The notes under the pieces are model-generated. The model had not been told where the DNA came from and made no database searches. It saw only the letters and a list, made by a program, of their open reading frames with translations. Below, piece by piece: positions 1 to 5,569 of a stretch of 5,569 nucleotides of DNA. Source of the DNA: Desulfobacteraceae bacterium (GTDB taxonomy: Bacteria; Desulfobacterota; Desulfobacteria; Desulfobacterales; UBA11574); NCBI GenBank assembly GCA_013203195.1, contig JABMQM010000657.1:1-5569 (forward strand), in the 5' to 3' direction. The number at the start of each line of letters is the position of its first letter. The stretch's first letter is position 1. The translations under genes were made by a program, and so were the position numbers.

Positions 1-759
1 GCCAAATTACGGGATGAGGCCTCGATAACCAACCTGTCCGGAAATATTCTCTATGACACCAAAAAATGGGGGCTCATGTGGAACACCACGGCCGACATTT
101 ATTATAAGAATTACTTTGAATACTCCAAATTCAACTTTGCCGCGGTGGATGTAACGACCGGCCCCTGGTGGACTTCCCGCCAAGACATTGCGAAGGCCCC
201 CGTGGGATACACGGAAAAGAGATACGGCAGCGATCATCTTTCCTACACTTTCCACATAGATCCCAGCTATGAGCATTTCTTCAGTCAATATTTCAGCCTC
301 CGTGGGCAGTTTCTCTACAGTAAAGAAAACTACTATTTCGAAAGCAACTCGGACTTGAATAATGTGACCAGATCATACGAGATCGTGCCTTCCATTTACC
401 TCTTTAACCGTCAGCATATTCTTGCCCTGACAGCGGGCTATACAAACAACGATGCCGATGCGCGAAGATACACCTATACCGCTCCCTATTTGGGGGTTTC
501 CTATTTTATGAGATTTTCGACCAAGACGGAGTGCTTTGCAAAGTATCAATGGACCGAAAAAAGTTATAAAGACCCACCGTTTCTTTACAGTGATGAACGT
601 GTGGATAGACAACACAGCGTCACTGCCGTGTTAAGCCAGGAATTTTACAAATACTTCTTCGCGTCCTATACCTTTACCTATACAAAGAATGATTCGAATG
701 CAGGTCTTTACGAATTTGACCAGACTACGCATACCATCAATGTGGGGTGTAAGTTTTAA
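1..759 (+). CDS. Outer-membrane beta-barrel protein, C-terminal part (SLAM/DUF560-like T11SS translocator candidate)
   Basis: The reading frame is open from base 1, so the gene begins to the left of the window; 252 C-terminal residues are visible. An internal ATG at 76 has no ribosome binding site and sits inside the barrel, so it is not the start. The protein is a run of amphipathic beta hairpins rich in Tyr, Phe and Trp (for example SYTFHIDPSYEHFF and FFASYTFTYTKNDSN). It ends in ...TINVGCKF; a terminal Phe is the usual recognition signal for the BAM complex. The last hairpins (an R.D...S pattern, then a 'YTKNDSN' turn and a final strand) resemble the end of SLAM/DUF560 barrels, which move surface proteins across the outer membrane and usually carry an N-terminal TPR domain, here out of view. 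The next gene, 23 bp downstream, encodes a protein with a TbpB-like barrel, the typical cargo of such translocators. The barrel assignment is strong. The SLAM/T11SS assignment rests on context and general resemblance; another porin or a capsule-related barrel is possible. Confidence 0.85.
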   Translation, partial: AKLRDEASITNLSGNILYDTKKWGLMWNTTADIYYKNYFEYSKFNFAAVDVTTGPWWTSRQDIAKAPVGYTEKRYGSDHLSYTFHIDPSYEHFFSQYFSLRGQFLYSKENYYFESNSDLNNVTRSYEIVPSIYLFNRQHILALTAGYTNNDADARRYTYTAPYLGVSYFMRFSTKTECFAKYQWTEKSYKDPPFLYSDERVDRQHSVTAVLSQEFYKYFFASYTFTYTKNDSNAGLYEFDQTTHTINVGCKF

Positions 760-768
760 CAGATGAAT

Positions 769-774
769 AGGAGA
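769..774 (+). promoter_or_regulatory. Ribosome binding site of the CHAP/TbpB-like gene
   Basis: AGGAGA lies 8 nt before the ATG at 783, a good Shine-Dalgarno match at normal spacing. It fixes this start codon, which is also the one directly before the signal peptide. It falls in the short gap after the barrel stop codon (757-759), with no promoter or terminator visible between the genes, which supports co-transcription. Confidence 0.8.
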
Positions 775-782
775 GATATATC

Positions 783-2462
783 ATGAAAGTGTTTAAGCCA
801 GCATTGGTTATATGGATTATTGTTTTAGCGCTTCTTTTTTCTTTTTCTCCTCAAGCATTATTTGCACAGTCTAAGTATTCTATTTCGACAGAAAGCTTCC
901 CACTGCAAGGCTCGGAACAAGGTGAATGCGTAAAATTGGTTCGCAAGCTACGCCCTGATGTTGACACCACGGTGGCACCTACCGATCCAGAAACCATGGC
1001 AGCCTTTACTATGTTTGAAAATGCTAAACAAAAAGGTGTCCTTCAGACAGGTAAGGTACCTAGGGTGGGAGCTGTTATAGTCTGGGGAGAAAAATTTGCG
1101 GAAGATACCGGTCATGTTGGCATTGTAAAGGAAATAAAAGCTGATGGGACAATTGTAGTTATAGATTCAAATCTTGGACGCGATCATAAAGTTCAGGAAA
1201 CTCCCTATGAAAAAGATGAATACGAAAAACAATTGAAAGACGGAAAAATACTAGGTTTCATTTATGAGAGGAAAGAAATCTACAATAAAAAAATAACACA
1301 AATTGACGAATTAGTTGACGGAGTTTACAGATATCTTTTAGATAGGACAGTAGATGAAAGTGGCAAACAGTTCTATAAGGATATGTTATTAAGCGGAAAA
1401 ACAATTAATGATGTAGAAAATAGTATAAGAAACTCTGATGAGTATAGATTAAAAACACGTCTCACTAATGTAGCAAAATCTGTGGTAGCGAAGAGAACAG
1501 GAAGCGAAATTCCAGCATTATCAATGCCTCCGATAGAAATGAAAACAGCAATGACCACACCAGCTTTTTTAGCCCCCGGAATTGACACCTCGACAGAAAC
1601 CAGCCAGAACCAAACTACCAAAAACGTGGAAGATACAGGCACTCTCAGCACGGGAGGAGGTGATCGTCCAACCACACATTATGGCTATTATGTTGGCATG
1701 GTTACCAAGGATGATGTGGGCTCCAGGTCTTATGCAGACGACGTTGTTACCGATTCCAGACAGAACTTCGATTCTTCTAATATTATGGTCGGGGATAATG
1801 CGGATACCTACCATATTTTAGATGGAAGTCAGGACTACAACGATCCAACGATCACTTCGATGAAAGTACAGGGTAGGACCGTAATTAGCGGTTTGCCTGT
1901 TGCTGTAGAACATGAAGAATACGGCTATAATCCTTCGATGGAATGGGGACGCTGGGTACTGAATGACCTGGTGTTTGATGGTCAATATAACTATTATGTT
2001 GATAATAAAGGTTGGTATGTCTTTGGCGATGTTACCACAAACAACCAGATGGACTACCTTGCGGCCAAAAATATTTCGGCCGCGTACACTGGCAAGAGCT
2101 ACGGTACCTATTGGATAGGTCCCGGAGGGTATTTGAATAAAGTAAAAATGGAGGGAACTTTCAGTAGCGATGTTTCTTTTTCATCAAGGACGATAAGTAA
2201 TTTCGACTTGTCTGTTTCCGGAGATGGCCATAACGCATCCATAAGCAACGCCTCGGGCTCTTTTTCAGGAAGTTCCAGCCACTTTGCTCTAGATGGAAAC
2301 TCCGGCCAATGGAAAATTGACGGAATTTCTGCTGGTGTTGATGATAAGGGCGGTTACGGTTCAGTTTACGGCCCAAATGGCGAACGGATTGGTGGGGTAT
2401 GGGGCATGCATAATGACGCCTCCAATAAACATGCAGTTGGGGCGTTCAAGGGCAACAAATAA
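783..2462 (+). CDS. Exported CHAP amidase-DUF4214 protein with C-terminal TbpB-like beta-barrel (candidate T11SS cargo)
   Basis: The protein has 559 residues. Residues 1-28 form a Sec signal peptide (Lys near the N-terminus, hydrophobic core, cut likely after ALFA). There is no lipobox cysteine, so it is probably not a lipoprotein. Residues about 40-165 match a CHAP fold: Cys49 in GECVKLV, His111 in GHVGIV and Asn130 in IDSN would be the catalytic set. CHAP enzymes usually cut peptidoglycan peptides or amide bonds. Residues about 174-224 match DUF4214 (VYRYLLDRTVDESGKQFY...LLSGKTINDVENSIRNSDEY). A Thr/Ser/Pro-rich linker follows (about 235-298). Residues 299-430 are beta-rich with conserved aromatics (SMEWGRW, YYVDNKGWYVFGD). 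Residues 431-557 look like a TbpB-type eight-stranded barrel, with GTYW, NFDLSVSGDGH and the signature GSVYGPNGERIGGVWG followed by HAVGAF. In type XI secretion such barrels are the part recognised by the SLAM translocator, and a barrel gene of that kind precedes this one. GC content varies along the gene: by hand count about 28% over DUF4214 (1261-1440) and about 51% over the barrel (2221-2400). Export and cargo role are inference; the natural substrate of the CHAP domain is not evident. Confidence 0.95.
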   Translation: MKVFKPALVIWIIVLALLFSFSPQALFAQSKYSISTESFPLQGSEQGECVKLVRKLRPDVDTTVAPTDPETMAAFTMFENAKQKGVLQTGKVPRVGAVIVWGEKFAEDTGHVGIVKEIKADGTIVVIDSNLGRDHKVQETPYEKDEYEKQLKDGKILGFIYERKEIYNKKITQIDELVDGVYRYLLDRTVDESGKQFYKDMLLSGKTINDVENSIRNSDEYRLKTRLTNVAKSVVAKRTGSEIPALSMPPIEMKTAMTTPAFLAPGIDTSTETSQNQTTKNVEDTGTLSTGGGDRPTTHYGYYVGMVTKDDVGSRSYADDVVTDSRQNFDSSNIMVGDNADTYHILDGSQDYNDPTITSMKVQGRTVISGLPVAVEHEEYGYNPSMEWGRWVLNDLVFDGQYNYYVDNKGWYVFGDVTTNNQMDYLAAKNISAAYTGKSYGTYWIGPGGYLNKVKMEGTFSSDVSFSSRTISNFDLSVSGDGHNASISNASGSFSGSSSHFALDGNSGQWKIDGISAGVDDKGGYGSVYGPNGERIGGVWGMHNDASNKHAVGAFKGNK

Positions 2463-2568
2463 TTCACATGGATAGAAGCGAGAAGAGGACAACTTACGGA
2501 ACGGGAAAATATCGCAACGAGCCGTGGTGCGTGGTGTGGTGGGTGAAAATAGCACAGCCGACCCATGA

Positions 2569-2838
2569 TTACAATACTTTTAACATGAGCGGGATAGCAA
2601 CAAAGGTACTTATTGCGCTCCCTAAATTTGTCAATACCACGATCAGAAGGATTTTAGTTACCTTGTTTTGCCAGAAGCCCCTTATGGAAAGAATGTCTTC
2701 TGACAGATTTTCAAAATCCCTGACCTTTGGTTTTCTTGAAAAAGCCCCCACCAGTCCCGAAACCCATCCCGCGGCTATCATTGGATTTAAGGATGTTAAA
2801 GGAGCTGCCAGGATCGAAGATAGAATTGTCAATGGATG
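2569..2838 (-). pseudogene. TraB/PrgY-family membrane protein, C-terminal remnant
   Basis: Read on the minus strand, the fragment starts HPLTILSSILAAPLTSLNP and continues through an AAGW...GLV stretch, a KPKVRDFENLSED segment, GFWQNKVTK and a final hydrophobic helix with the NLGSAISTFVAIP motif before a natural TAA stop. From memory of the family, this is the C-terminal membrane region of TraB/PrgY proteins (about 390 residues when whole), which are linked to shutdown of pheromone signalling in enterococci but of unclear role in most bacteria. Only about 90 residues remain. Upstream of the His codon the frame runs within some 12 codons into three stops (TGA TGA TAA), and the N-terminal domain is absent. 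The first usable start, a TTG at 2832, lies inside the conserved motif and is not a credible start. The C-terminus is intact, so the loss is of the 5' end only. Confidence 0.75.
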
Positions 2839-3041
2839 GAAAGAATCTGAGGTCGGGAGACGTTATCATCATCCCTCGAGAAAGTACCGAGTTTGCTTTT
2901 GACATGAACCATTATCATATATTCAGGCCCGGAGACACGCTTACCGTGATGGTGCGAGCGCAGAGCAAAACAAACAAGAATCTTTTTGGCAGTGAACTTC
3001 AGTCCGGGGTTATCTTGCGATTTGTAAAACCCGGACGATAG
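2813..3041 (+). pseudogene. Unidentified protein, C-terminal remnant
   Basis: The frame reads ...MDGKNLRSGDVIIIPRE, then FAFDMNHYHIFRPGDTLTV and LFGSELQSGVILRFVKPGR before TAG at 3039-3041. It looks like real beta-strand-rich protein with Gly-Asp turns, and I do not recognise the family; 'LRSGDVIIIP' faintly recalls SLBB-type strands, but the rest does not fit. The frame stays open back to a TTG at 2727, but that upstream part is antisense to the conserved TraB-like codons and has no ribosome binding site, so the true remnant probably begins near 2838. It and the TraB remnant appear to have lost their 5' ends at the same point. A short expressed gene of 104 codons cannot be excluded. Confidence 0.4.
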
Positions 3042-3100
3042 ATCACGGCAACCATGGCTCACGCAGCAGCGCAATTGAAAAACGGTGCGGTCCGCCTGGA

Positions 3101-3323
3101 GGGCTGATTCAAAAAATTTACCCAGTTGAATTTTCCACAGGGAACCCTATTCAACCGGGTGAATGAGGTTGATCCCCTCGCATGTTCCCGGTGTCAGGGT
3201 TCAATGCGGGTAATTGCCTTCATAGAAGCGGTTGACAACTCGGCTCGCCGTTGGTACCTGAATTTCAATTATCACCGCAACCGATGGACTTCCAGATCAA
3301 ATCTGAGAAAGAAAGCAAAATGA
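3101..3323 (+). pseudogene. IS91/Y2-type transposase, C-terminal zinc-motif remnant
   Basis: The frame at 3165-3230 reads EVDPLACSRCQGSMRVIAFIE. This closely follows the 'EVDPLxCPxCxGxMRVIAFIE' segment near the C-terminus of IS91-like (Y2_Tnp) transposases, enzymes that move DNA by a rolling-circle mechanism; the C..C pair belongs to a zinc-binding site. After about 3236 the frame continues for about 29 codons to a stop at 3323 without family resemblance. Just upstream, in another frame (3104-3121), LIQKIY matches what normally precedes EVDPL, so the two parts seem separated by about 43 nt of inserted sequence and a frameshift. The catalytic HUH and tyrosine part is absent. It is a decayed trace of a mobile element, too short to function. 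Confidence 0.65.
3121..3159 (+). repeat. Short inverted repeat inside the transposase remnant
   Basis: CCCAGTTGAA (3121-3130) and TTCAACCGGG (3150-3159) are complementary at 9 of 10 positions, with 19 nt between them that include AGGGAACCCT, itself partly self-complementary. The element sits exactly between the two halves of the transposase motif, as a small hairpin-forming insertion would. Confidence 0.5.
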
Positions 3324-4060
3324 CCGAAACTTTCTTTAACTTGAATAGAGACCACCAATGCCAGATAGATGCTTGGTCAGGCGCTGTAAAATCCTTTAAT
3401 CCAAATGATAGGTAATGCGCATCTCAGTTGTCATACCGTCAGCTACAGCTTTGGTCTAAAGTCGGGAAATCCCATATCTTGTGCTCCGGCCTTTGAAACC
3501 AAAATTCACGATTGCTGCCTTCAATCAAAACACAAGCTTGCCTAAATATCGGAATTGATTAGGGTTCCGAATCTTCAATCCGAAATCTTGAACACCCGGT
3601 ATCTTCAATCGTAAACAATTAGTGATATGGTCAACAAGCTGAAGAACGGCTGGCGGTGATAAGTAATGGATAGCCACGAATATGATCTGTTAAAATAGTT
3701 TGGATTTCTCTAACGTATCAGAGCCATATGGGTAATATTCAAGCTGCAACATACGGCTATAAGTCCTCACTCCTAAAAGGTTGGGAAGGACTGAGGAATA
3801 TCGAACGCAAGTTACAAATGGTACAGAACTCGATTGCAGATACCTGCAATGATCCGGCATGTATCAGGGTTTTGCAATGGTTGCGATATGTATCTTTAAA
3901 ATTGAGTTGTTAAGAGAAGTGCAACTCACCCTTCTAACCCGTCAAATCAAGTGCAGGTTGGTGCACCTAAATTCCATGAGCGCTATGTTGTTTTGTAAAC
4001 ATGCACAGGTTACATTTATGCCCTACGGGGTTGTTTTGAAAAATGAACGTCAAACAGGCT
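3324..4060. other. Long non-coding stretch without a supportable gene
   Basis: Both strands are broken by frequent stops. Two overlapping plus-strand frames (3728-3913 and 3859-4062) lack ribosome binding sites and recognisable motifs. A minus-strand frame at 3537-3439 gives 32 protein-like residues (CVLIEGSNREFWFQRPEHK and on) but has no start codon. The stretch holds degenerate short repeats near 3519-3610 and a small palindrome GGTGCACC at 3960-3967. It is best read as decayed DNA next to the transposase remnant. Confidence 0.5.
3571..3610. repeat. Two ATCTTCAATC copies spaced 30 bp
   Basis: ATCTTCAATC occurs at 3571-3580 and exactly 30 bp later at 3601-3610; a shorter CTTCAATC lies at 3519-3526 and a related AATCTTGAAC at 3585-3594. 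The pattern looks like a degenerate intergenic repeat of the GATTGAAGAT type rather than a CRISPR, because the shared core is only 10 nt and there are just two copies. Confidence 0.4.
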
Positions 4061-4081
4061 GAACATCGAACGTCGAACATC
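4061..4081 (+). repeat. Heptamer array GAACRTC x3 (left side of ATPase block)
   Basis: GAACATC, GAACGTC, GAACATC follow one another without spacing, then GAATAATG; a further GAACGTC stands alone at 4045-4051. The same heptamer occurs in inverted orientation at 5530-5543, beyond the ATPase gene. Confidence 0.7.
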
Positions 4082-4116
4082 GAATAATGTTGTCGCTTTG
4101 CTCTGCAATTTAATTT

Positions 4117-4140
4117 CATTCGGTTTTTTATTCATCATTC
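4117..4140 (+). repeat. Direct repeat, left copy (24 nt)
   Basis: The segment begins CATTCGG, runs through six T and ends ATTCATCATTC. It matches 5441-5465 except for one extra T in that copy. Its right end overlaps the last codons of the ATPase gene: the TGA stop (4135-4137 on the minus strand) lies inside the repeat. The T tract reads as A on the gene's own strand, so this is not an intrinsic terminator for it. Confidence 0.8.
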
Positions 4141-5301
4141 TTCCCGAAGCTTGGCTAAGATTTCTTGAAGCGGGCTCACCATGACGTTACCTTTCATCGG
4201 ATAGGATTCCTCAACCGGCGCCACCACGTAAGCTTCATCCGGAGATATATCTTCCAGCGCGTTCCAGAAGCCCTTGGAAACTCTGGGGACTGTTGATGAT
4301 TTCAACTCAAAGGCCAGAGTTCGCCTCCCTCTTCTTAAAATAAGATCGATTTCTGCACCTGCGCTTGTCCGGTAAAAGGATGGTTCATAATTCTTTGCAT
4401 GTGCGAGAATGTTCTCCATGGCAAACCCCTCAAAAGATGTCCCTATGATTGGATGGGAAAGCAGATCGTCATGTGTGCGGATATCAAGCAGTGCGTGGAG
4501 AATTCCACTATCACGGATATAGATTTTGGGTGATTTAACCAGGCGCTTTTTCAAATTCAGGGCGTCTGGTAAAAGTACTCGCAACATGAACGTATGCTCC
4601 AGAAGATCGATATAGGAACGAATTGTATGGGAGCTTACCCCCAGAGAATCCGCAAGCTTTGAAGCGTTCAATAAAGAACCGTGAATGTGGGCACACATTT
4701 TCCAAAAGCGGCCGATTCGGGCCGGCGGCATGCGGAAACCAAGCATCCCGATATCCCGCTCAAGAAAGGTCCGGATGAAGTCCTGCCGCCATTCGAAACT
4801 GACATCAAGGTCTTTTGCAAGATAACTTCTAGGGAATCCGCCTCCAAGCCAGAGCCGCCTGACATCTTCCTTTTGGGCGGCTTCAAGCTCTGAGAGAAGA
4901 AACGGGGTGAGCTCAAGATAGGAAATTCGTCCCGCGAGAGATTCCGAGCTTTGACGGATTAAATCAGGCCCGGCAGAACCAAGAATTAGGAACTGACCAT
5001 TTCTGGCACGATCATCTATAACACTTCGGAGAATAGAAAAAATTTCGGGGGCCCGTTGAACCTCGTCGAGACACACCAGGTCATCATTGTGCAAACCGAA
5101 AAAGGCAAGAGGATCATCGAGTTTTGCCAGATCACCGGGATTTTCAAGATCCAGATAGACCGACGGTGCTATTTTTTTTACGATTTGACCGGCCAAAGTT
5201 GTCTTGCCGCATTGCCGCGGCCCCAGAATCGCTACAGCTGGGTTATATTGTAAGCGCCTCTTGACCGTTTCAGTCAGATATCTATCAATTAATCCTTGCA
5301 T
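4135..5301 (-). CDS. AAA_14/DUF4143 ATP-binding protein
   Basis: A complete 388-residue protein, a normal length for the family. The N-terminal AAA domain has Walker A GPRQCGKTT (residues 27-35), Walker B LVCLDEVQRAP (75-85) and a sensor-like LILGSA (105-110). The middle has a winged-helix-like segment, LADSLGVSSHTIRSYIDLLE (216-235), and the C-terminal DUF4143 part has the restriction-enzyme-like pattern with Glu291/Glu296, Asp319 in GAEIDLIL and Glu332-x-Lys334 in FELKSS, as in PD-(D/E)xK folds. Members of this family are common, mobile and mostly of unknown function; a nucleic-acid or stress/defence role has been suggested, but nothing here proves it. The ATG at 5301 fits the usual start MxxLIDRYL, yet no Shine-Dalgarno sequence precedes it. 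The gene stands alone, with unrelated decayed DNA downstream and repeats on both sides. All key ATPase residues are present, so it is probably functional. Confidence 0.95.
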   Translation of the reverse strand: MQGLIDRYLTETVKRRLQYNPAVAILGPRQCGKTTLAGQIVKKIAPSVYLDLENPGDLAKLDDPLAFFGLHNDDLVCLDEVQRAPEIFSILRSVIDDRARNGQFLILGSAGPDLIRQSSESLAGRISYLELTPFLLSELEAAQKEDVRRLWLGGGFPRSYLAKDLDVSFEWRQDFIRTFLERDIGMLGFRMPPARIGRFWKMCAHIHGSLLNASKLADSLGVSSHTIRSYIDLLEHTFMLRVLLPDALNLKKRLVKSPKIYIRDSGILHALLDIRTHDDLLSHPIIGTSFEGFAMENILAHAKNYEPSFYRTSAGAEIDLILRRGRRTLAFELKSSTVPRVSKGFWNALEDISPDEAYVVAPVEESYPMKGNVMVSPLQEILAKLREE

Positions 5302-5309
5302 AATTGAAG

Positions 5310-5338
5310 TCTATATTCATATTTGCAAGAAAAGTAAA
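5310..5338 (-). promoter_or_regulatory. Possible sigma70-type promoter of the ATPase gene
   Basis: On the minus strand TTTACT (5338-5333) and TATAGA (5315-5310) are separated by exactly 17 bp, each matching the consensus at 4 of 6 positions. Only 8 nt lie between the -10 box and the ATG, so transcription would begin at or within 1-3 nt of the start codon. That agrees with the absence of a ribosome binding site and suggests a leaderless mRNA. The match is modest in an AT-rich stretch. Confidence 0.35.
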
Positions 5339-5440
5339 GGAAAAAGCCAATTTTTCATTCAAGCGACCGAATATTTACCTTTTTTCTTCAGTCCCGGTCC
5401 TGCTTGATCAATCCTTCACTATCCTATGATTTCCTTGTAC

Positions 5441-5465
5441 CATTCGGTTTTTTTATTCATCATTC
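5441..5465 (+). repeat. Direct repeat, right copy (25 nt)
   Basis: Same orientation as the copy at 4117-4140, identical apart from seven rather than six T in the central tract. The copies lie 1324 bp apart and bracket the ATPase gene with its promoter region. Sequence outside the repeat differs between the two sites. Confidence 0.8.
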
Positions 5466-5470
5466 GATCT

Positions 5471-5526
5471 GCCGAAGGCGGACAAGTGCTTGCTCGCCCG
5501 CCAGAGGCGGATAAACCTCTGGCGAG
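5471..5526. repeat. Hairpin-rich GC element
   Basis: Several self-complementary pieces are packed together: GCCGAAGGC (5471-5479), CAAGTGCTTG (5483-5492), CCGCC-AGA-GGCGG (5498-5510), and a perfect 9-bp stem CGCCAGAGG (5499-5507) with CCTCTGGCG (5516-5524) around an 8-nt loop. The last two share bases and cannot form together. No T tract follows on the plus strand, so it is more like a dispersed REP-type repeat than a terminator. Confidence 0.6.
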
Positions 5527-5529
5527 TTG

Positions 5530-5543
5530 GACGTTCGACGTTC
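5530..5543 (-). repeat. Heptamer array GAACGTC x2 (right side of ATPase block, inverted)
   Basis: GACGTTC occurs twice in tandem on the plus strand, which is GAACGTC twice on the minus strand. It mirrors the array at 4061-4081, so the ATPase block has inverted heptamer arrays at its outer edges. Confidence 0.65.
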
Positions 5544-5569
5544 ATCTTTTAAGTAAACCTTCCACAAGC

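Noticed and set aside
76..78. ATG at 76 as the start of the barrel gene
   Set aside because: The frame is open to base 1 with barrel-like residues, and no ribosome binding site precedes the ATG.
2468..2902. Plus-strand open frame of 144 codons after the cargo gene
   Set aside because: It has no ribosome binding site, and its central part is antisense to the conserved TraB/PrgY motifs on the minus strand, which are far more protein-like.
2829..3074. Minus-strand frame of 81 codons
   Set aside because: It mirrors the better plus-strand frame ending at 3041 and shows no family features.
3571..3610. CRISPR-like 30-bp spacing
   Set aside because: There are only two 10-nt matches; no conserved 25-37 nt repeat, no further units and no cas gene.
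3728..4062. Two overlapping small plus-strand frames (3728-3913, 3859-4062)
   Set aside because: No ribosome binding sites, no recognisable motif, and they overlap each other in different frames; the second ends within the heptamer repeat.
4121..4130. T tract as an intrinsic terminator for the ATPase gene
   Set aside because: The T run is on the plus strand, so it reads as A on the gene's strand, and no GC-rich stem lies in front of it.
4681..4893. Plus-strand frame opposite the ATPase gene
   Set aside because: It is antisense to DUF4143-family codons of a clearly real gene.

Overview
The window suggests a Gram-negative, diderm bacterium of roughly 45-50% GC. It shows a C-terminal outer-membrane beta-barrel, a Sec-exported partner protein, and dispersed intergenic repeats. 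The mix of a TbpB-like surface protein, a TraB/PrgY remnant, a transposase tail of the IS91/Y2 type and a lone AAA/DUF4143 ATPase would fit a Desulfobacterota-like (deltaproteobacterial) genome, but that placement is inference.

Positions 1-2462 hold an operon of two genes on the + strand, 23 bp apart. The first, cut by the left edge, is the C-terminal part of an outer-membrane beta-barrel that resembles the SLAM/DUF560 translocators of the type XI secretion system (T11SS). The second encodes a 559-residue exported protein: signal peptide, CHAP-type cysteine amidase/peptidase, DUF4214, low-complexity linker, then a C-terminal TbpB-like eight-stranded barrel ending in a GSVYGPNGERIGGVWG...HAVGAF signature. 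TbpB-like barrels are the characteristic cargo domain of T11SS. The pair therefore reads as a translocator plus a cargo that carries a catalytic domain. This is the most interesting content of the window.

Positions 2463-4134 are a gene graveyard. A minus-strand C-terminal piece of a TraB/PrgY-family membrane protein and a plus-strand C-terminal piece of an unidentified protein meet head to head near 2838, as if one deletion removed the 5' ends of two divergent genes. Next comes the zinc-finger-like tail of an IS91/Y2-type transposase, apparently interrupted by a short palindromic insert. About 740 bp follow with no gene I can support, only degenerate short repeats.

Positions 4135-5301 on the minus strand encode an intact AAA_14/DUF4143 ATPase. 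It lies between two direct copies of a 24-25 nt repeat, one of which supplies its stop codon. Outside these are inverted arrays of a GAACRTC heptamer, and the right flank also carries a hairpin-rich segment. This layout suggests a cassette or a repeat-mediated insertion. The gene has a possible promoter placed so close to the ATG that its mRNA may be leaderless.
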